A stretch of DNA of 64,000 bases from contig CM060335.1 in NCBI GenBank assembly GCA_030674155.1, positions 48,835,291 to 48,899,290 of the forward strand. Reading direction: 5' to 3'. The position numbers and the translations under genes were made by a program. Positions 35,818 through 49,199 of the stretch are shown here, one piece after another. This DNA is from Stramonita haemastoma. Its lineage: Eukaryota > Mollusca > Gastropoda > Neogastropoda > Muricidae. Position 1 is the first letter of the stretch. Each line of letters begins with the position of its first letter. The notes under the pieces were generated by a model. That model ran no database searches, was not told the DNA's origin, and saw only the letters and a list, made by a program, of their open reading frames with translations.

Positions 35818-37104
35818 CTATAACAAAGAAAAGGCACCCAGTCACAACACAACCAGCAAGCAACCCGGCAAGTGTAGGTAGGGCCGGCCCTCACTGCCCC
35901 TTCCTCCCCCTTCACAGACACAACACATTATCAATGTGGCAATATCAATGCGGCTAACTTACCCCATCTTTCCATATCAATGTGGATGGTTCTCCTCGAG
36001 TCTTTTTTTTTTTTTTAAAAGACTGACTAATTGATTTGAAATGTCACAAGTGGCAGTCTTCATGTTGGTCAATTTCAGTTCTGGGCCCCAACTCACACCT
36101 CTGAACTGTGCTACCTGAAGAAACATTTCAGACGGCTGTGTTCTCATTCCTTCTGAGGTTTACAAACCTTGTCTTTGACAACAGCATCCACATAGCACCA
36201 CACGTACAACACAATGGTAATAAATCCAAGCTCCGTCAGGCCTTATCACACCAACCCACACAGAGTACATCAACAATTGGTGGAAGCAACCACAAATCAG
36301 CAGCACTTGGCACACTCATTTCATTGAACAGATTGCACTCATAAATATTTCAAAGTGACACAACATATCAAGTGTGAAGTGTAATACCTAGACTGCCCCC
36401 ATCTGCATCAGACAGACAGGGGCCTATTGGCACCTTCTTGTACCTTTCTGAAGTTAGCCCAGCTCAGGTGGCTTCCTCCTTGAGAGCCAGAAATGCTTTT
36501 GTTTAACCACAGCCTGTTGTGCACAGGGCAGTACACTGCCAATTGGCATGGCACAATTGTGGTGCACAACATTGGGTAAACAAAGACAAACCCCAACCCA
36601 ACAAAACATCACACAGGCCCTATATGTCGCCCCCCCCCCCCCCCCCTCCACCTCCAAAGAACAAAGTTACACACACACACATGTCTTCAGCCATTTTTAC
36701 AATCACAGAAATCTGAACTTAAGTGTGAAACTGCTAGTTTCACTCCTTCTGAGCAGCCTTCGTTGCTGAATAACTAGCAATACTGAGGGTCTGTTTTTGC
36801 TCCTCTGTGAAGAAAACAAAAAGGGAGGGATTCAGTTTAGTTCAGCACTGACCACATATAATCCTTCCCTAATAAATAGTCCACTTTGAAGCATGGACTT
36901 GTGTGTTAGTTCAGACAGCACAATACAACTGGTATGTACTGCTGCCGGGTAAGATGCCATAAACTATACAGCAAAGTATTTTATACCTTTTATTATTCAA
37001 GACACTGTTTCAAACCTAAGATTTTTACCTTCTGTTTTCATCTCCTATTTGTCCTGCCTCCAACATTTGAAATTCCATTCACCCTGTCAAATGTATAACC
37101 TCTA

Positions 37105-37107
<3 letters not shown>

Positions 37108-37166
<59 letters not shown>
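37108..37166. repeat. (GT)n microsatellite
   Basis: About 29 GT units, immediately upstream of a SINE tail. Confidence 0.97.
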
Positions 37167-37168
<2 letters not shown>

Positions 37169-37225
37169 GTTGCACGTGTGTGCTTTCGATTTTGCTAGAA
37201 TTATTTATTGTCATTGGTTGTTTGT

Positions 37226-37312
37226 TGTGAGGGTCGAGTGCAAGCGCTTTGATTTGTTTTACAAGATATAGCGCTATAAAATTCCATGTATTATTATTAT
37301 TATTATTATTTG
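37226..37312 (+). mobile_element. SINE tail with (ATT)n end
   Basis: The text 'gagtgcaagcgctttgatttgttttacaagatatagcgctataaaattccatg' followed by (ATT)n is the same 3' end as that of the element at 5805-6184, here on the plus strand and without its body. Confidence 0.65.
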
Positions 37313-37938
37313 CAGCCTGCAGGCCTTCTTATTCTCACATCTTCTTTGCCAGTGTCAACTAGGAAATGAAAGTTAACATGAAAGTCTGAGCTCTGGGCAA
37401 CCTGGTTCACCACACAGCTCATGGCTAGTAGCCTCACAACTGAAAACCTTCCCTTCACCCCGCTCAGGTGCAAATTTGCGGTCATCGTATGTCAGACTTC
37501 TTCTGACACAATATGAAATTTAACAGAAAAATAACACACATTTCATTGAAGCTTACAATTAAAAAAAAACCCCAAAGCACACACAGAGACCTGAAGTTGA
37601 ACTCACTGCATTAAATCAAATCAGAAATCTGTCCTTTTACAACACCTTTCTAAAAAAATATATTAAAACACACGACATTCAATTTTAGCCAAATATCTCT
37701 GTTGCTTCATATAAAACAAACCACAATCAAAACATTAAAAATATAACCCAAAACAAAACAAAACAAAACAAAAAACAACCCAAAAGCAGAAAAAATCCAA
37801 TGCATTAACGACAACAAAAAATTGACAACAGATGGAAGAAAACAAAACAAAACCAACAAAAAAATAAAAATAAAAAGCAAGGACAGACATTGTGCTGGCT
37901 GAGAGAGATCCAAGAAAACACACACACACACAAAAAGC

Positions 37939-37939
<1 letters not shown>

Positions 37940-37982
<43 letters not shown>

Positions 37983-37989
37983 GAGAGAG

Positions 37990-38027
<38 letters not shown>

Positions 38028-38059
38028 AACAGAGAGAGAGAGAGAAACAGAGAGAGAGA

Positions 38060-38091
<32 letters not shown>
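37940..38091. repeat. (GA)n(CA)n tract, CU/GU-rich in the transcript
   Basis: GA blocks run into about fifteen CA units. On the minus strand it begins about 50 nt after the donor of the KR-motif exon. Confidence 0.95.
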
Positions 38092-38095
<4 letters not shown>

Positions 38096-38142
38096 CAAGG
38101 ACAAAGACACAGAAAGAGAGGGGAAGGAGAGCGAGGACTCAC

Positions 38143-38299
38143 ATGTGACAGCAGGGATGTAGGGCTGTTGCTGAAGCTGCATGAGGGTGGCCGCTTGGTG
38201 ATAGGCTGCAGGCAGGGTGGGCTGGTACACCGGGATGCCACTCTTGGCCATGTTGCTGCTCTCCACCGCCACCCGCTTATACGGGGGTACTAAGCCCAG
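38143..38299 (-). CDS. mbl: Muscleblind conserved KR-motif exon after finger 4
   Basis: The acceptor (ccctgtagcctcag) and consensus donor (CACAT|gtgagt) bound 157 nt, phase 0 in and phase 1 out. It encodes LGLVPPYKRVAVESSNMAKS and ends QLQQQPYIPAVT. The order matches vertebrate MBNL, where a PKRPALEK-type basic motif is followed by a YQQAL..LQLxQ..FIP stretch. The basic PPYKRV part corresponds to the region contributing to nuclear localisation in MBNL1, and the Gln-rich helix-like stretch to a segment used in self-association. This assignment rests on recognisable family similarity. Confidence 0.85.
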
Positions 38300-41200
38300 C
38301 TGAGGCTACAGGGCCAGGGGAGGGAGGGAGGCAGAACAAGTCGTGCGTTACTGGTCGTGTCCACACCCACCCTTTCTGTGCCCGTCACACACGCATGTAC
38401 ACAACACGCACTTCTTCCTTTCTCTCTCTTTCTCTCCACTGTTTCTTTCTTTCTTTCTTTTTTTTTTAAAGCACCATACCACCCCATCCCAAGAAAGATA
38501 AACACTGACATTAACATTCAGACATGCTTTCAGATATTTTTGGTTGTTGAAAACATTACAAAAAGAAATCCAGATTCCCATTAATTTTGCTTGTCTACAC
38601 ATTTTTCAACCCCCGAAAGTCCACCAAAAAAAGAGGAATTTCTGAGATACGTGTTAATACGAAAGCCCACAATTAATCATTACAATTAGGATAGAAATGT
38701 TACAAAATCTAGCCATAGAAAAATAGAATTTTTTTTAAAAAAAAAGATACATTTTGTATAGAATAAATTGAAAAAAAAACTACAACATTTCATACGCTTT
38801 TGTCAATATAGAATATTACAGTTTTCTGATCACATTGCAGAATCACATGACAAGCATAGCAATGGTGGAAACACGTCTACAAATTTTGGTCACACTGCCA
38901 AAGGGAGAGAACTGGTGCTGGTCACTGAATACTGCACTGCACTGCACGGACAGCCACCAATGACAGCCATTTCTTCACAAAGCGAACTTTCATGCATCAA
39001 GGCTCGTGAAACACCAGGCCGTGGAATGGGACAGAGACAGAAAGATACAAAGAGAGAGGACAGGATAATCAGAAATAAAAAAAATAATAAACTTTTTTTC
39101 TTTCTTTTCTTCTCTTTTTTTTTTGGAAACCAGAGAGAAAACAAGACGAGAAGGTCTTCAAAGGAGAAAAAAAAAAAAAAACATAAAAAGATCTACAAAG
39201 CAAGATAAAAAGAGAACTATATCTCGTCATGTGACTGTGCAACTCATCTTTTAATTCAAAAAAAGCATCTCTACAGCTACATGCAAAGCATCATGGGAAA
39301 AAGAAAGTACCAGAACGAGTTCATCTGCAGGGTCGCGAGGTCGTTTCTTGTTCGCGGTCAAGACCTCAACCATTGGCGGCTAATTAGTATGCACAGCGCA
39401 TGATGGCATTGGCCAATGAAATGTCAGCAGCATGGCGGGTTGCGGCACAGACAACAGCAAGCGGCAAGGCATGACGGGGGTGATGAAAATAAAAAAAAAG
39501 AAGGCACCATCGATAAAATGTTGTCATCATGCAAATATAATAACTGTTGTGGTTAAATCCTTCACAAAAAAGCAATATGTAGAAGAGACATCATGCTGTG
39601 ATGGTTGTAAAACTCAGTGCTGAAAATAGCCACAGACTGGTCTGTTTCCTCCCCCACATAGACAGACTGACAGACAGACAGAAGCCATAACAGAAAATAT
39701 AATAAAAAATAATAATGATAATAATAATAAACAGAACGAAGCACAGCCTCTAGAGAAACTAAACAGCACATCTTTAGAGGGTCATTCTTTATGACAAACT
39801 ATGGGCAACAGGAACATTTTTTTCTTAAAGCTGGTTATTGATAATCGTATGGTATTAAGAAAAAACTACTGACAGGAGAAGATTTTATATTAGAACTTGG
39901 AAAAAATGTTTAAAAATTACATGGAAAGCGAAGCTGAATTCTACAATTATCTGGCTTTTTCTGGGTAAACGGCAAAGATAAGCTTCAGGACTTGTCAATA
40001 TATTTTTTTTCTGGTCTGTGTTCATATATTTTCTGCTTCTAAGGAGCAACTCTGGTGGGGATCAAACCCATTTAGGGACTAGATGTGGGAAAACAGAGTC
40101 GATATTCCATCCACATTCTCGACAGTAGACAGTGTAGCTGTGTACTTTCAAAATTTCATCAGCCACAGGGTCCATGGTAAATCAAAACAAAAAGGTAAAA
40201 TGTTTCAGATTTACAGGACTTTGTCAGGATGACTAAGCTCCAAGAACAAATTTTGTTTCGGGTTTGGTGTTTTTTTTCAAAGAAAAAGGGGGGCAGGGAG
40301 GAGGATAAGATGGGCATCTCCACCCCTACCCCTCCTGAACTATTCCTGACAGTGAGGGAAAGAAGTCTTCGGAAAGGGAAAAGCTCACCCTCTTTATCCT
40401 TAACCAGGAAATGAAAGAAAACTTTGAAAATGAAAAACGAAAACAAGTATTGGCGATGAGAACAAAGAAACTGAAAACAAAAAAAAAAACCAAACAGCAT
40501 GCCATCTCCGCCAAAAAGCCCTGGGACACCCCTAAAGGAGGAGAAGCTGAATGAACCATGCTCCTTGTCGCTGCTACGTACGGTCCAGAAGGACAGACTG
40601 CAAATCTACCCCTGGACTCCGTTCATCCCTGGCTAAGGCCTCTCCGGGCTGGCCCCTAAGCTGATGGGCGGAGAAGAGCTGACGGCTAGCTAGCTCCATC
40701 GTGTCAGCGCTAGCCACGGTCCAGCAGCCAGGTGTAGGGGCTGGGGGCCACTCTCCGGCCGCTGTCCTGGGGTCACGGTGGCCCCCACACCTCTCCACCT
40801 GGCTGCCACGCCACCCACACGTCAACCCTGTCTTTCCACACCTACCTGTCGGGACGTTTGCACACGCGCTTCTGCCCTTCTACTTCCCTCCAATCTCGCA
40901 GTCCAAACACTGCACAGGGCATTTTCCAATGTCGCTAAGTACCAGTCTTCATAGGCATGGAATATGTATCGTTTTTTTTTTTTTTCTTCTTTTTTTTTCC
41001 TTCCTGTTCCACAGTAATGAAAAGCGAAATAAAAGAAAGTTGTCGTTCGTCAATGAATGGGGACATCGATTTTCATTCCCCATTCACTTTACGTAGGAAG
41101 CTCAAGACTGTGCGGATTTCTTGAACTCCAGAAAGACGGTGGATGGACGTAACAAAATTTAAAAAAAAAAAAAAAAAGAGATAAAAACACCTCCATGACG

Positions 41201-43147
41201 TTTCAGCCACATTGGATCTGAAAGCTAGTCAGTTTTCAGTAGTCACATTCACTTTGCACACATGCTTCGTGTAAATGTTTTCACCACAGAAGAACAAAGA
41301 AAAAAAGCTGTTGGTAAGAGGGAAAGGGAGCTTGGAAAAGCAAAAGAAACACAAAGGCATCATCCACCTCCAGCTAGAAACAGACAGGTCAAAGAAGCAT
41401 TAGAACAGTTGTGAACATGGTTCCAGCTGCTAACCAGGGTGGACTTTTTTTTTTTTTTTTTTTCAAAAGCGTCACTGAACTCAAAAGAGAAAAGCAGCTA
41501 AAGCGGGTTAAGGGGGAGATGAACCAAAAAAAGCTGGAAACAAGGGGAGGAAGCCAACTGAAAAGTGAAGCAAGAATCAGACAAAGCTGAGGAGGAGGGC
41601 AGCTGGGGGGCAGTCCCCCAGAGCAGAGACAGCAGCTGCAGGACAAGGGGCCAGAGAGAACGGGGGCTGAGGGCGGCAGGAGCGTGCATGCTACTCCCGG
41701 CCCTCTGGGCACCAAAGCACAAAAGCCAGCCAGCCATCCACCCTGTGTGCAAGCTCAGCATCCAAGCTAGGTCCAGACATTCCCCACAGTAGCAGCAACA
41801 AGATGCTTCCCAGTGTTAATGTCAGACCATCACTTCACAAAGAATAGCACACAAATTGAAAGTCAGCATGCAGTATGGTGGTGTGATATGTAGCATCACT
41901 GATGGAGGGAGGTGGGGGAAAGAAAATGAATCAATGAGAGGATGGCGGGGAGGGAGGGGGTGGGGGTGGACATAAGGGCATGGATGGAGATTAAAGGTAA
42001 GAGTATGAAAGAGAGAGAGAGGATGATAGAAGAATTTGAACAGGAGAGATGATGGCAGGAAAATGAAGGGTACAGAAAAAAAGGGACCTCCAGGAAAGGA
42101 GAGGGAAGAGGATGTATTATGAACAGTTTTTAAAAAATTTTTTTAAAGGTAGCTATTTCATCAATTTTCCTTTCCATGGACTTTCTTCATACTCTGTTTA
42201 CGGAAGTCATGTTCCCTGCACTAGACCAATCTGAATTCACCTGCCATATTCCTTCCCACTATCATTTCCATGTGGAACAGCTCTCTTTAATTTGTAGAAC
42301 ATGACAAAAATGGAGACGAGAATGTTTTCTGCTCTGGCTCGAATCATTTGACACTATCAATATAAATGTCACCCACCATCTATTGATCGTTAGTATAGAA
42401 ATACTTTCCCCCCCCCCCCCCCAGTCATATCACTCCTATCAACTGAAGAAAAAGGTTAACCCAATAAGAGCAAGGGTAGAAACAGAGGAAATCCCTCTAG
42501 ACACAGTCCAAAGTTTACTGGGCTCACTTCACACTGGCACTCTCAATGGTGTCATGATCATCGATGCATTTCTCCACGTCTTTTCGAACTACACAATGTC
42601 CACTGATCAACACTCTTCTGTCTCGCTGATAAGAACATTTAGAAAATGAACGAGTCTCTAATCCAAGAAAAGTCACAACTACATATTACTGAGAGAAAAA
42701 AGAGAGAGAGCAGAATAAAATCAGACAATAAATCGGATGCCAGAAAAGCTTCTGTGGTGACCATTGCCCCTTTCTGCCTTGGCGAACTGAGAGAAAAGGG
42801 GGTTGGTGGCCAGGGGGAGGACGAGGAAGGGGGGAGGGATGTAATGAACTCAGCAGCTCCTGAAGAGAGCATGTCTGGCTATATGACAAAGGAGGGGGTC
42901 AGGGAGTAAATCCATGGTGGTGTGGGGGGGTGAAGGGAGGTGGGAGCAACAAGCAGGTGAGAGGGCCAGCAGAAGAAAGGAGGAGGATGGCGAGGACAGG
43001 ACAGGAGGCAGGTGATGTTAAACAGCCAAGACAAACATGAGGGGGGAAGTAAAAAAAAAAAAAAAAAAAAAAAAAAGGGGGGTGGAAAAAAAAACAAAGA
43101 GAGAGAGAGAGAGAGCAGCATGGCGAGGACAAGGAAAGCGACCCTAC
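38300..43147 (-). other. mbl: Intron between fingers 3/4 and the KR-motif exon
   Basis: Contains poly-A and poly-T runs (39164-39180, 41160-41176, 41445-41463), a C run (42408-42422) and a GC-richer patch at 40560-40930. In that patch a strong donor (CCCGACAG|gtaggt) follows a plausible 64-nt exon that would stop in the incoming phase; it is too weak to call. Confidence 0.5.
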
Positions 43148-43405
43148 CACGCCTTGGGCGGGGCCAGAGGCAGAGGATGAAGGAGCGGCGTTAGCTCGTT
43201 GCTGAGCGGCCTTTATCTGAGACTGAAGGTGGGCTGGAGGGTGAAAATATCTACACGAATCCCGTGTACACTTGTTCTTTACATAATCCATACACACCGT
43301 CACCTGGTTGTCCCCACAGTCCACCGTTACATTTTCAGTAGGGTGTGCGTAGCGGCAGTCGCTAGGCTGCCGTGAGCACGTACCTCTCTGAAACTCTCGA
43401 CACAC
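43148..43405 (-). CDS. mbl: Muscleblind exon for CCCH fingers 3 and 4
   Basis: The acceptor (gccgtgcttacag) and donor (GGCGTG|gtaggg) frame 258 nt, phase 0 in and out, so one exon carries the whole tandem unit. Finger 3 is [10 protein letters not shown] with ligands C2, C10, C17 and H21 (Cx7Cx6Cx3H). Finger 4 has C38, C46, C51 and H55 (Cx7Cx4Cx3H) in [10 protein letters not shown]...[10 protein letters not shown]. Both keep the basic-aromatic pair before the His that stacks on GC dinucleotides. The following [12 protein letters not shown] helix is nearly identical to other muscleblind proteins. Resemblance is to the second pair of human MBNL1 and fly mbl (DRLEVCRE preceding, KAAQ following), so the first pair must lie upstream of the window. 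The protein recognises YGCY RNA and regulates splicing in the nucleus and mRNA localisation in the cytoplasm. Confidence 0.97.
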
Positions 43406-45994
43406 CTGTAAGCACGGCACAACAGCGAGGTGACAATGCAACAACCGTTTTTCTTCTTCCACTCTGTACTTTCTTCTCTCTCTCTTTCTCTCTCTCTCTA
43501 TTCGCAACCTAGCCAGCCAAAACTGTGGACTTTCCAAGCCAACTGTTACTCCTGTTTTTCCTACCTAGCCTGTTTCAACAGAGGATGGATGTGTGAACCA
43601 AACGGGGTCAAGGGTGGAGGGGGTGTGTGGGGTGAGGGGTGCGAGGTGACGGACCCCATGAGGGTGCTGATGACAGCGGTATGAACGATGAAGCGAGGTG
43701 GCGGAGTGTTCAGGATGGTTGCCCACAGGCTCCGGGACAGTGGTGAGGCAGAGAATGATCCCCTACTCCTGTTAGATAGATATGCCCAGCGTCTACTGCA
43801 CAGTCATCAACCTGCTGCCTGCCTGCCTGCCTGCCTGCCTGCAGAAAAAGCTCTGTTGTCTGAGGATAGGCAGACACTACACACTAGAAAGTCTGAACCG
43901 GTCTTCACTGTCCTACCTGAGCTTTCAGCACCAGCTGCATGTCTAGCCACTGACTCATTTGTGCACATGTATACTGTTTACACTTCAGCAGTTCTGTAAC
44001 ACACAGTCAGATCAACTGGCCATCACAAAAAGCCTTCAGTTTAGTTCCTTTGATCCTAACATTAAAGGGAATATTCTAATACTAAATCCTGAAAAAAAGA
44101 GACTATTATTATTTGAACGGACTACCTTTGCATTAGGAGGTGACCCTTTAAAAACTGACCGGTGCATTTGCTTGTGAGGGAACGATATAGCAGTGGACAG
44201 AATGATAAACCATGCACAGTATATTTATGTAAATATATCATATACTTTTTTTTCCCATACGGTGTACTGCAAAGTCTTCTGACTGACTGACTGACATGAG
44301 GCACATGAACAACCAGATAATGAGCAAGTCAACAAAACCAGAGAAACAAACATAGCTGTTGTCAACTCAAAGGCAGACAGAAGAGTGCAACGCAAGGCCT
44401 ACAATACAGGACAACCCCAAAGCTGTAGAGACGGACAGACAGACAGACAGACAGAGAGAAAGACAGACGGCAGGAGTACAATACGTATGCTATACAGGTA
44501 TGTATATATATATATATATAATAATGCAGGTACCAAGTCAAGTCTACATGGAAAAAACAATACGGAGCCAAGCTGGCGACGAAGGTCCGTGTCCAGACAG
44601 CAGCAGCGTGCAGAGGGGAAAGCACTGTACTGCAGCAGAGTCCCCACAGCAGCAAGCAGTCACTACAGTTCATTAGCCATACAACAAAACCACAGCCACC
44701 TAGCTGCCTCCCTTCCAGGCCATCACCACTACTGACAGAAACAGCAGGAGCAGGAGGAGGAGGAGGCATAGGGACAGGGGAGGAGGAGGGGGGGGGGGGG
44801 GGTCACAGGACAGAGAAAGAGGGGGAAGGGGGTTGTGAGCAGCTGAAGAGGAGACACTTCTTCACAAGCTCGGCTTGTGGACGTCACAAGAACAGGAGGC
44901 AGGTCAACAGATAACGTCTCAGAAAAGTTCTACAAGGTGAATGAATGAAGAAATAAACCAACATCAGAGGAGGAGGCGGAGGAGGAGGAGCAGAAGGATG
45001 GAGAGGAGATGGGAAGGGGTAGAGAGACCAAAAAAAAAAAAAAAAAAAAGAAAGAAAGAAAAGACAGCACACACACAAACTGAAGACGAAAAACCAGCAT
45101 AGAGCCATAAGTCAAGCAGCAAAAACGATCTAGCATCTGCTCCGATGAAAAAAAAAAAAAAAAAAGAACCAAAAAAAAACAAAAACAAGGTGTCAGTGCG
45201 GAAGAACACTGAGCATAAGAAGCGACCACAGACTGGCAGACAGACTGAAGGTAGGAAGGAGCCTGGCCCCACAGCTTGAGCCTAAAAGACTGGGCCACAG
45301 CCCGCATCACAAGGCGGCATCAGGTACAGAAGGCTACCATGGCACGAGGAAGGAGAGGGGGGGGGAAGGGGGGGGGGGGTGAGGGGTGGGCCACCAGCAC
45401 TGACCTGTGAGGACGCGGCAAGGAAGGTATCGGACAGAGGGGGATCACACGCTGCCTCACCACATTCTGAACCTCGCTGTTTGAAACCACCGCCCCATGG
45501 AACACAAACAGCCCAACACACTGCTGTTATTCATACTCAACTAAGAACTAGCCATTTTTGTTTTGTTTTGCTTTGAATGATAATATCAGAAAATGAAATG
45601 TAGTTTGTGAGATATGGCATCAACTATGACAGTGACTACACGTGCTGTTTCTGAGTTCTCTTGCCTAACTTTCCCTCTGTGAAGTGAATGATCCAAGCTG
45701 TACTGAAACTATGCCAGAACAGCAGTTATCCTGAGAACTGCTTTAAGTGTTTTCAGAAAAAAAGAACATCTCCAATTTGTCAGATTTTGTTATGTTACTT
45801 GCACTGATTCTACAACCACCTATCTAGACCAGCTGCATTAAATAAGTTAAAGAAAAAATACACAAAAGATGTACACCCTTGTCAGCCTTAACAATCATTA
45901 TGTAATATGACACACAGAGAAAAGCAACATGAAAATATATTTTTTAAAAAACCCACCCCAACTTCAGGACTGTCTAAATGTTTATTCTCAGTGG

Positions 45995-45997
<3 letters not shown>

Positions 45998-46051
<54 letters not shown>
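45998..46051. repeat. (GT)n microsatellite
   Basis: About 27 GT units. Confidence 0.97.
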
Positions 46052-46053
<2 letters not shown>

Positions 46054-47074
46054 TATGAGTGTATGTATTTGTATGTACACATGCTTGAAATGAATATTTG
46101 CGCATACACGTTTATATACCACAGGCGGACGGACGGACGGACATCCACAAAGAAAAAAACCCTGCAATATAAGCAACAGTGTAAACGATGTTGTACATGC
46201 CTGCCAGAACTGCTGACCTGGAATAAGCAAAACAGATCATTCACAGACAAAACCATGACAGCCATGACGGGGGGAAAATCAATACCTTCACTCCTTTACT
46301 ATTTTCCCTTCTTAACACAGAGGAGAAGGAGGACAAAGGGGGCAGTCTGTTGACCAGAAAACAAACAACAAAACAATCATGAACATTTATGCCAACTTCA
46401 TCTTTTGAGTCCCCCACAACTGGTATCCAAGAAAAAACATCTTACAATTTAAAAAAAAAAAAAAAGAAAAGAAAAAAAAGAGGGGAAATAAGCCCCAGAA
46501 AAATTTTAAGCCGACAGACAAGTATATGACAAGACAAGATGCACAGATAAGGGGAGAAAACCCAGCCCAGTCCTCCACACGGGGGCACGTCCTGCAGAAA
46601 GGAACACACGCACACATACACAAACACGCAGAGTTGAACCGGTACATTTCAGACAGCAAAAGATAAGCAGCATTACACACACACAAAAAAAACATTCAGT
46701 CAATGCAATAGGTGGCAAGACCCCATTTCAATACACAAGACAGATACATGTGTGTAGTAGGTAGAGGTAGGTAGGTCTATATGTACAGTACAGTCGATCA
46801 GCACAGAGCAGTATGTGACCGGAGGACACAGAATACACTTCACTACACAACACACCAGTGATCTGTCACCCACTATCACAGCGTGTGGCTAGTGTCCATA
46901 ACAAAACACAGTCACAGTCTGCTACGTGTAAAGAAGACAGAAAACTGTCATCAGACTATTGTTAGATTAAGAAAGATAAATGGTACATTATTTGGTTTTT
47001 AGACCGAAACCTATTTCAGTGTTGTTGTTTTTTTAGCATAGAGAAAAAGAAAGCATCATAATATATAAAATGCA

Positions 47075-47103
47075 GTGTGTGTGAGTGGTGTGTGTGTGTG
47101 TGT

Positions 47104-47188
<85 letters not shown>
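47075..47188. repeat. (GT)n then (GA)n microsatellite
   Basis: A short GT part is followed by about 40 perfect GA units. Confidence 0.97.
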
Positions 47189-47189
<1 letters not shown>

Positions 47190-47330
47190 ATAACACAGTG
47201 TGTGCAACATTACAAGAAACAGTATAACACGTGTACCAAGCCAAGCAATTCAATCATAAATACTATGCAAGAACACACTGACTGAAAAAATACAACCATC
47301 AACCACCCACTGCAAACAACTATACTACAG

Positions 47331-47480
<150 letters not shown>

Positions 47481-47995
47481 AGAGAATTAAACCCCCTTAT
47501 GCCTCTCTACTGAACATGTACCACTTCACTATACATTTTAAGTCTGTTGTGTACATCTAACTAAAACATCGAACCAACACAAATGAACTACCATAATTTT
47601 TGCAACAAGCAACACACAGCACCCCTCTATTTTTCCTACCTTTCTCCAATCTTTACAACCCTTTCATTAAAATAAAACAAAGCACCCCCCAAAAAAAACA
47701 AACAAACAAAAAAACAAAAAACCCACCCCACCCCCTACCTAAAAGAAACCCTGAACTTATGAGCAGCCTAAAATAGTCTTTTCTATAAAAAAAAAAACAA
47801 CCCGACCCCCCCACCTCCCCCCAAAAAACCCCCCCAACAAAAACCGAAACCTCCTACCTTCACTAGCATGTACGGAAGAGTGTGCAAAACAAAGCAGGCA
47901 GACAGAACAGAACAGAAGAGAAGAGAGACAAACAAGACAAAGTGAGGGCGGACAGACCGACAGAGAGACACCAGACTGGCCACTAGTGATCCTAC

Positions 47996-48175
47996 CTCCA
48001 GACGGTCAGGCCTGGCTTGGGCCTTGGTGGGCATGGGGGTGGTGATGACGCTGGGCACCTGCGGGGTGACGATGGTGCCGTCAGCGGCGCCCCCCTGCAC
48101 GGCCACGGCAGGGATGCCGTAAGGATTGAACTGCGGCACCGCCGTGGTGGGCACCGTGCTCAGGTAGTGAGGGGC
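47996..48175 (-). CDS. mbl: Muscleblind linker exon ending PDRLE
   Basis: The preferred acceptor (gggcttcttgcag) and donor (CTGGAG|gtagga) frame 180 nt, exactly 60 codons in phase 0. The text runs from APHYLSTVPTTAVPQFNPYG to TTPMPTKAQARPDRLE. It joins the next exon as [12 protein letters not shown], the conserved start of the second finger pair in muscleblind proteins (TDRLEVCREYQRG in human MBNL1). FNPYG also echoes the FNPYLG of vertebrate linkers. An AG fifteen bases further upstream (gacagtgtcag) is an in-frame alternative adding VGFLQ. The proline- and alanine-rich linker separates the finger pairs so each can bind its own motif. Confidence 0.9.
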
Positions 48176-49199
48176 CTGCAAGAAGCCCACCTGACACTGT
48201 CAGCGTCATAGCCACACAGGTGGGCCTTGTGTTTTGGGGTATTTGGTCAGTACCTGCTGGTGGGTAGTTTGGAGAGCCCAGGCCTCCCTGGATGCCAGGA
48301 ACACCCTAGAGTCTCTCTTCTAGGAACACGGGTCACATGGGACACAGCACAGAACTGGGGGTGGGTCAGGCACTCAACCTGTGGGCCAGGAGAAGAGGGG
48401 AGGGAGGGATGATGGAGGACGGAAGCCTTGGGGACAAGAGGGTATCAGGACGTGCTCATGGTCAAGTTTCGGTATTTGGGACAAGGGAGTGGAAGGAATT
48501 AGAATATCGGGCAAAGTCTCTCACACTCCAAGGTTCCCCATAGGACAGGATGGGTGTATTAACTATTTGAGGCCGATGTTGGTTATGCATGCTGCATGAG
48601 AGGATCACTCGGGTCATCAACTTTAGCAGTCTCAGCTTTTGCAGTTAAAACTCAACCACATAACGAAACCATCTCACACAATCTGTACTGATACCATTTG
48701 AAAAACAGAAAACAACCTTATCTTTCACCTTATCACCTTTATAAAAAAAAAAACTCGAAGGAAAAAAGAAAAAGCCATCAACATTACCATTCATTGAAAA
48801 CTTAATGCCTCAGTTAACAATGGCTGATAATACCTACAATCCTATATGTTTTTACTACACTTACTAAAGAAACGACAAATGTTCAGAGAAAAAAAACAAC
48901 AGCAGAACGGCATCCCAGGTTGTAAAAAACCCTAAGATTTAGATTAACACCCAAAATGGACATACCTCACAGAAAACGGAACCAGTGCAGCCAAGGAGGA
49001 TTGATACTGCCAACTGTACAACCTTCTGACACAAGGAGACCCCAACGTCTTGGAAGTCAAGGCACAACAAATGAGAACAACATCCTTTCTAAATAGAAGC
49101 AGAGGCAGAAGTCACTGATGAAAGGGAAGGCTGCTCGTGTTTCCACATTCCAGCAGAAATTATCAATAGAGGGGACTCAATAGTTGGCCTTCTAACTAA

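Larger units (their letters stand above)
35818..38142 (-). other. mbl: Intron after the KR-motif exon
   Basis: Contains a C run (36631-36646), GT and GA/CA tracts and a SINE tail. No other exon was recognised. Confidence 0.6.

Noticed and set aside
43808..43842. CTGC repeat as an expanded muscleblind-binding CCUG tract
   Set aside because: The CCUG-like strand is the plus strand; in the muscleblind transcript it reads GCAG, which is not a YGCY motif.
44362..45521. Proline/serine-rich minus-strand open frames near 44.4-45.5 kb
   Set aside because: They arise from poly-G/poly-C and GGA repeats; the acceptor-like site near 45410 has no usable donor.
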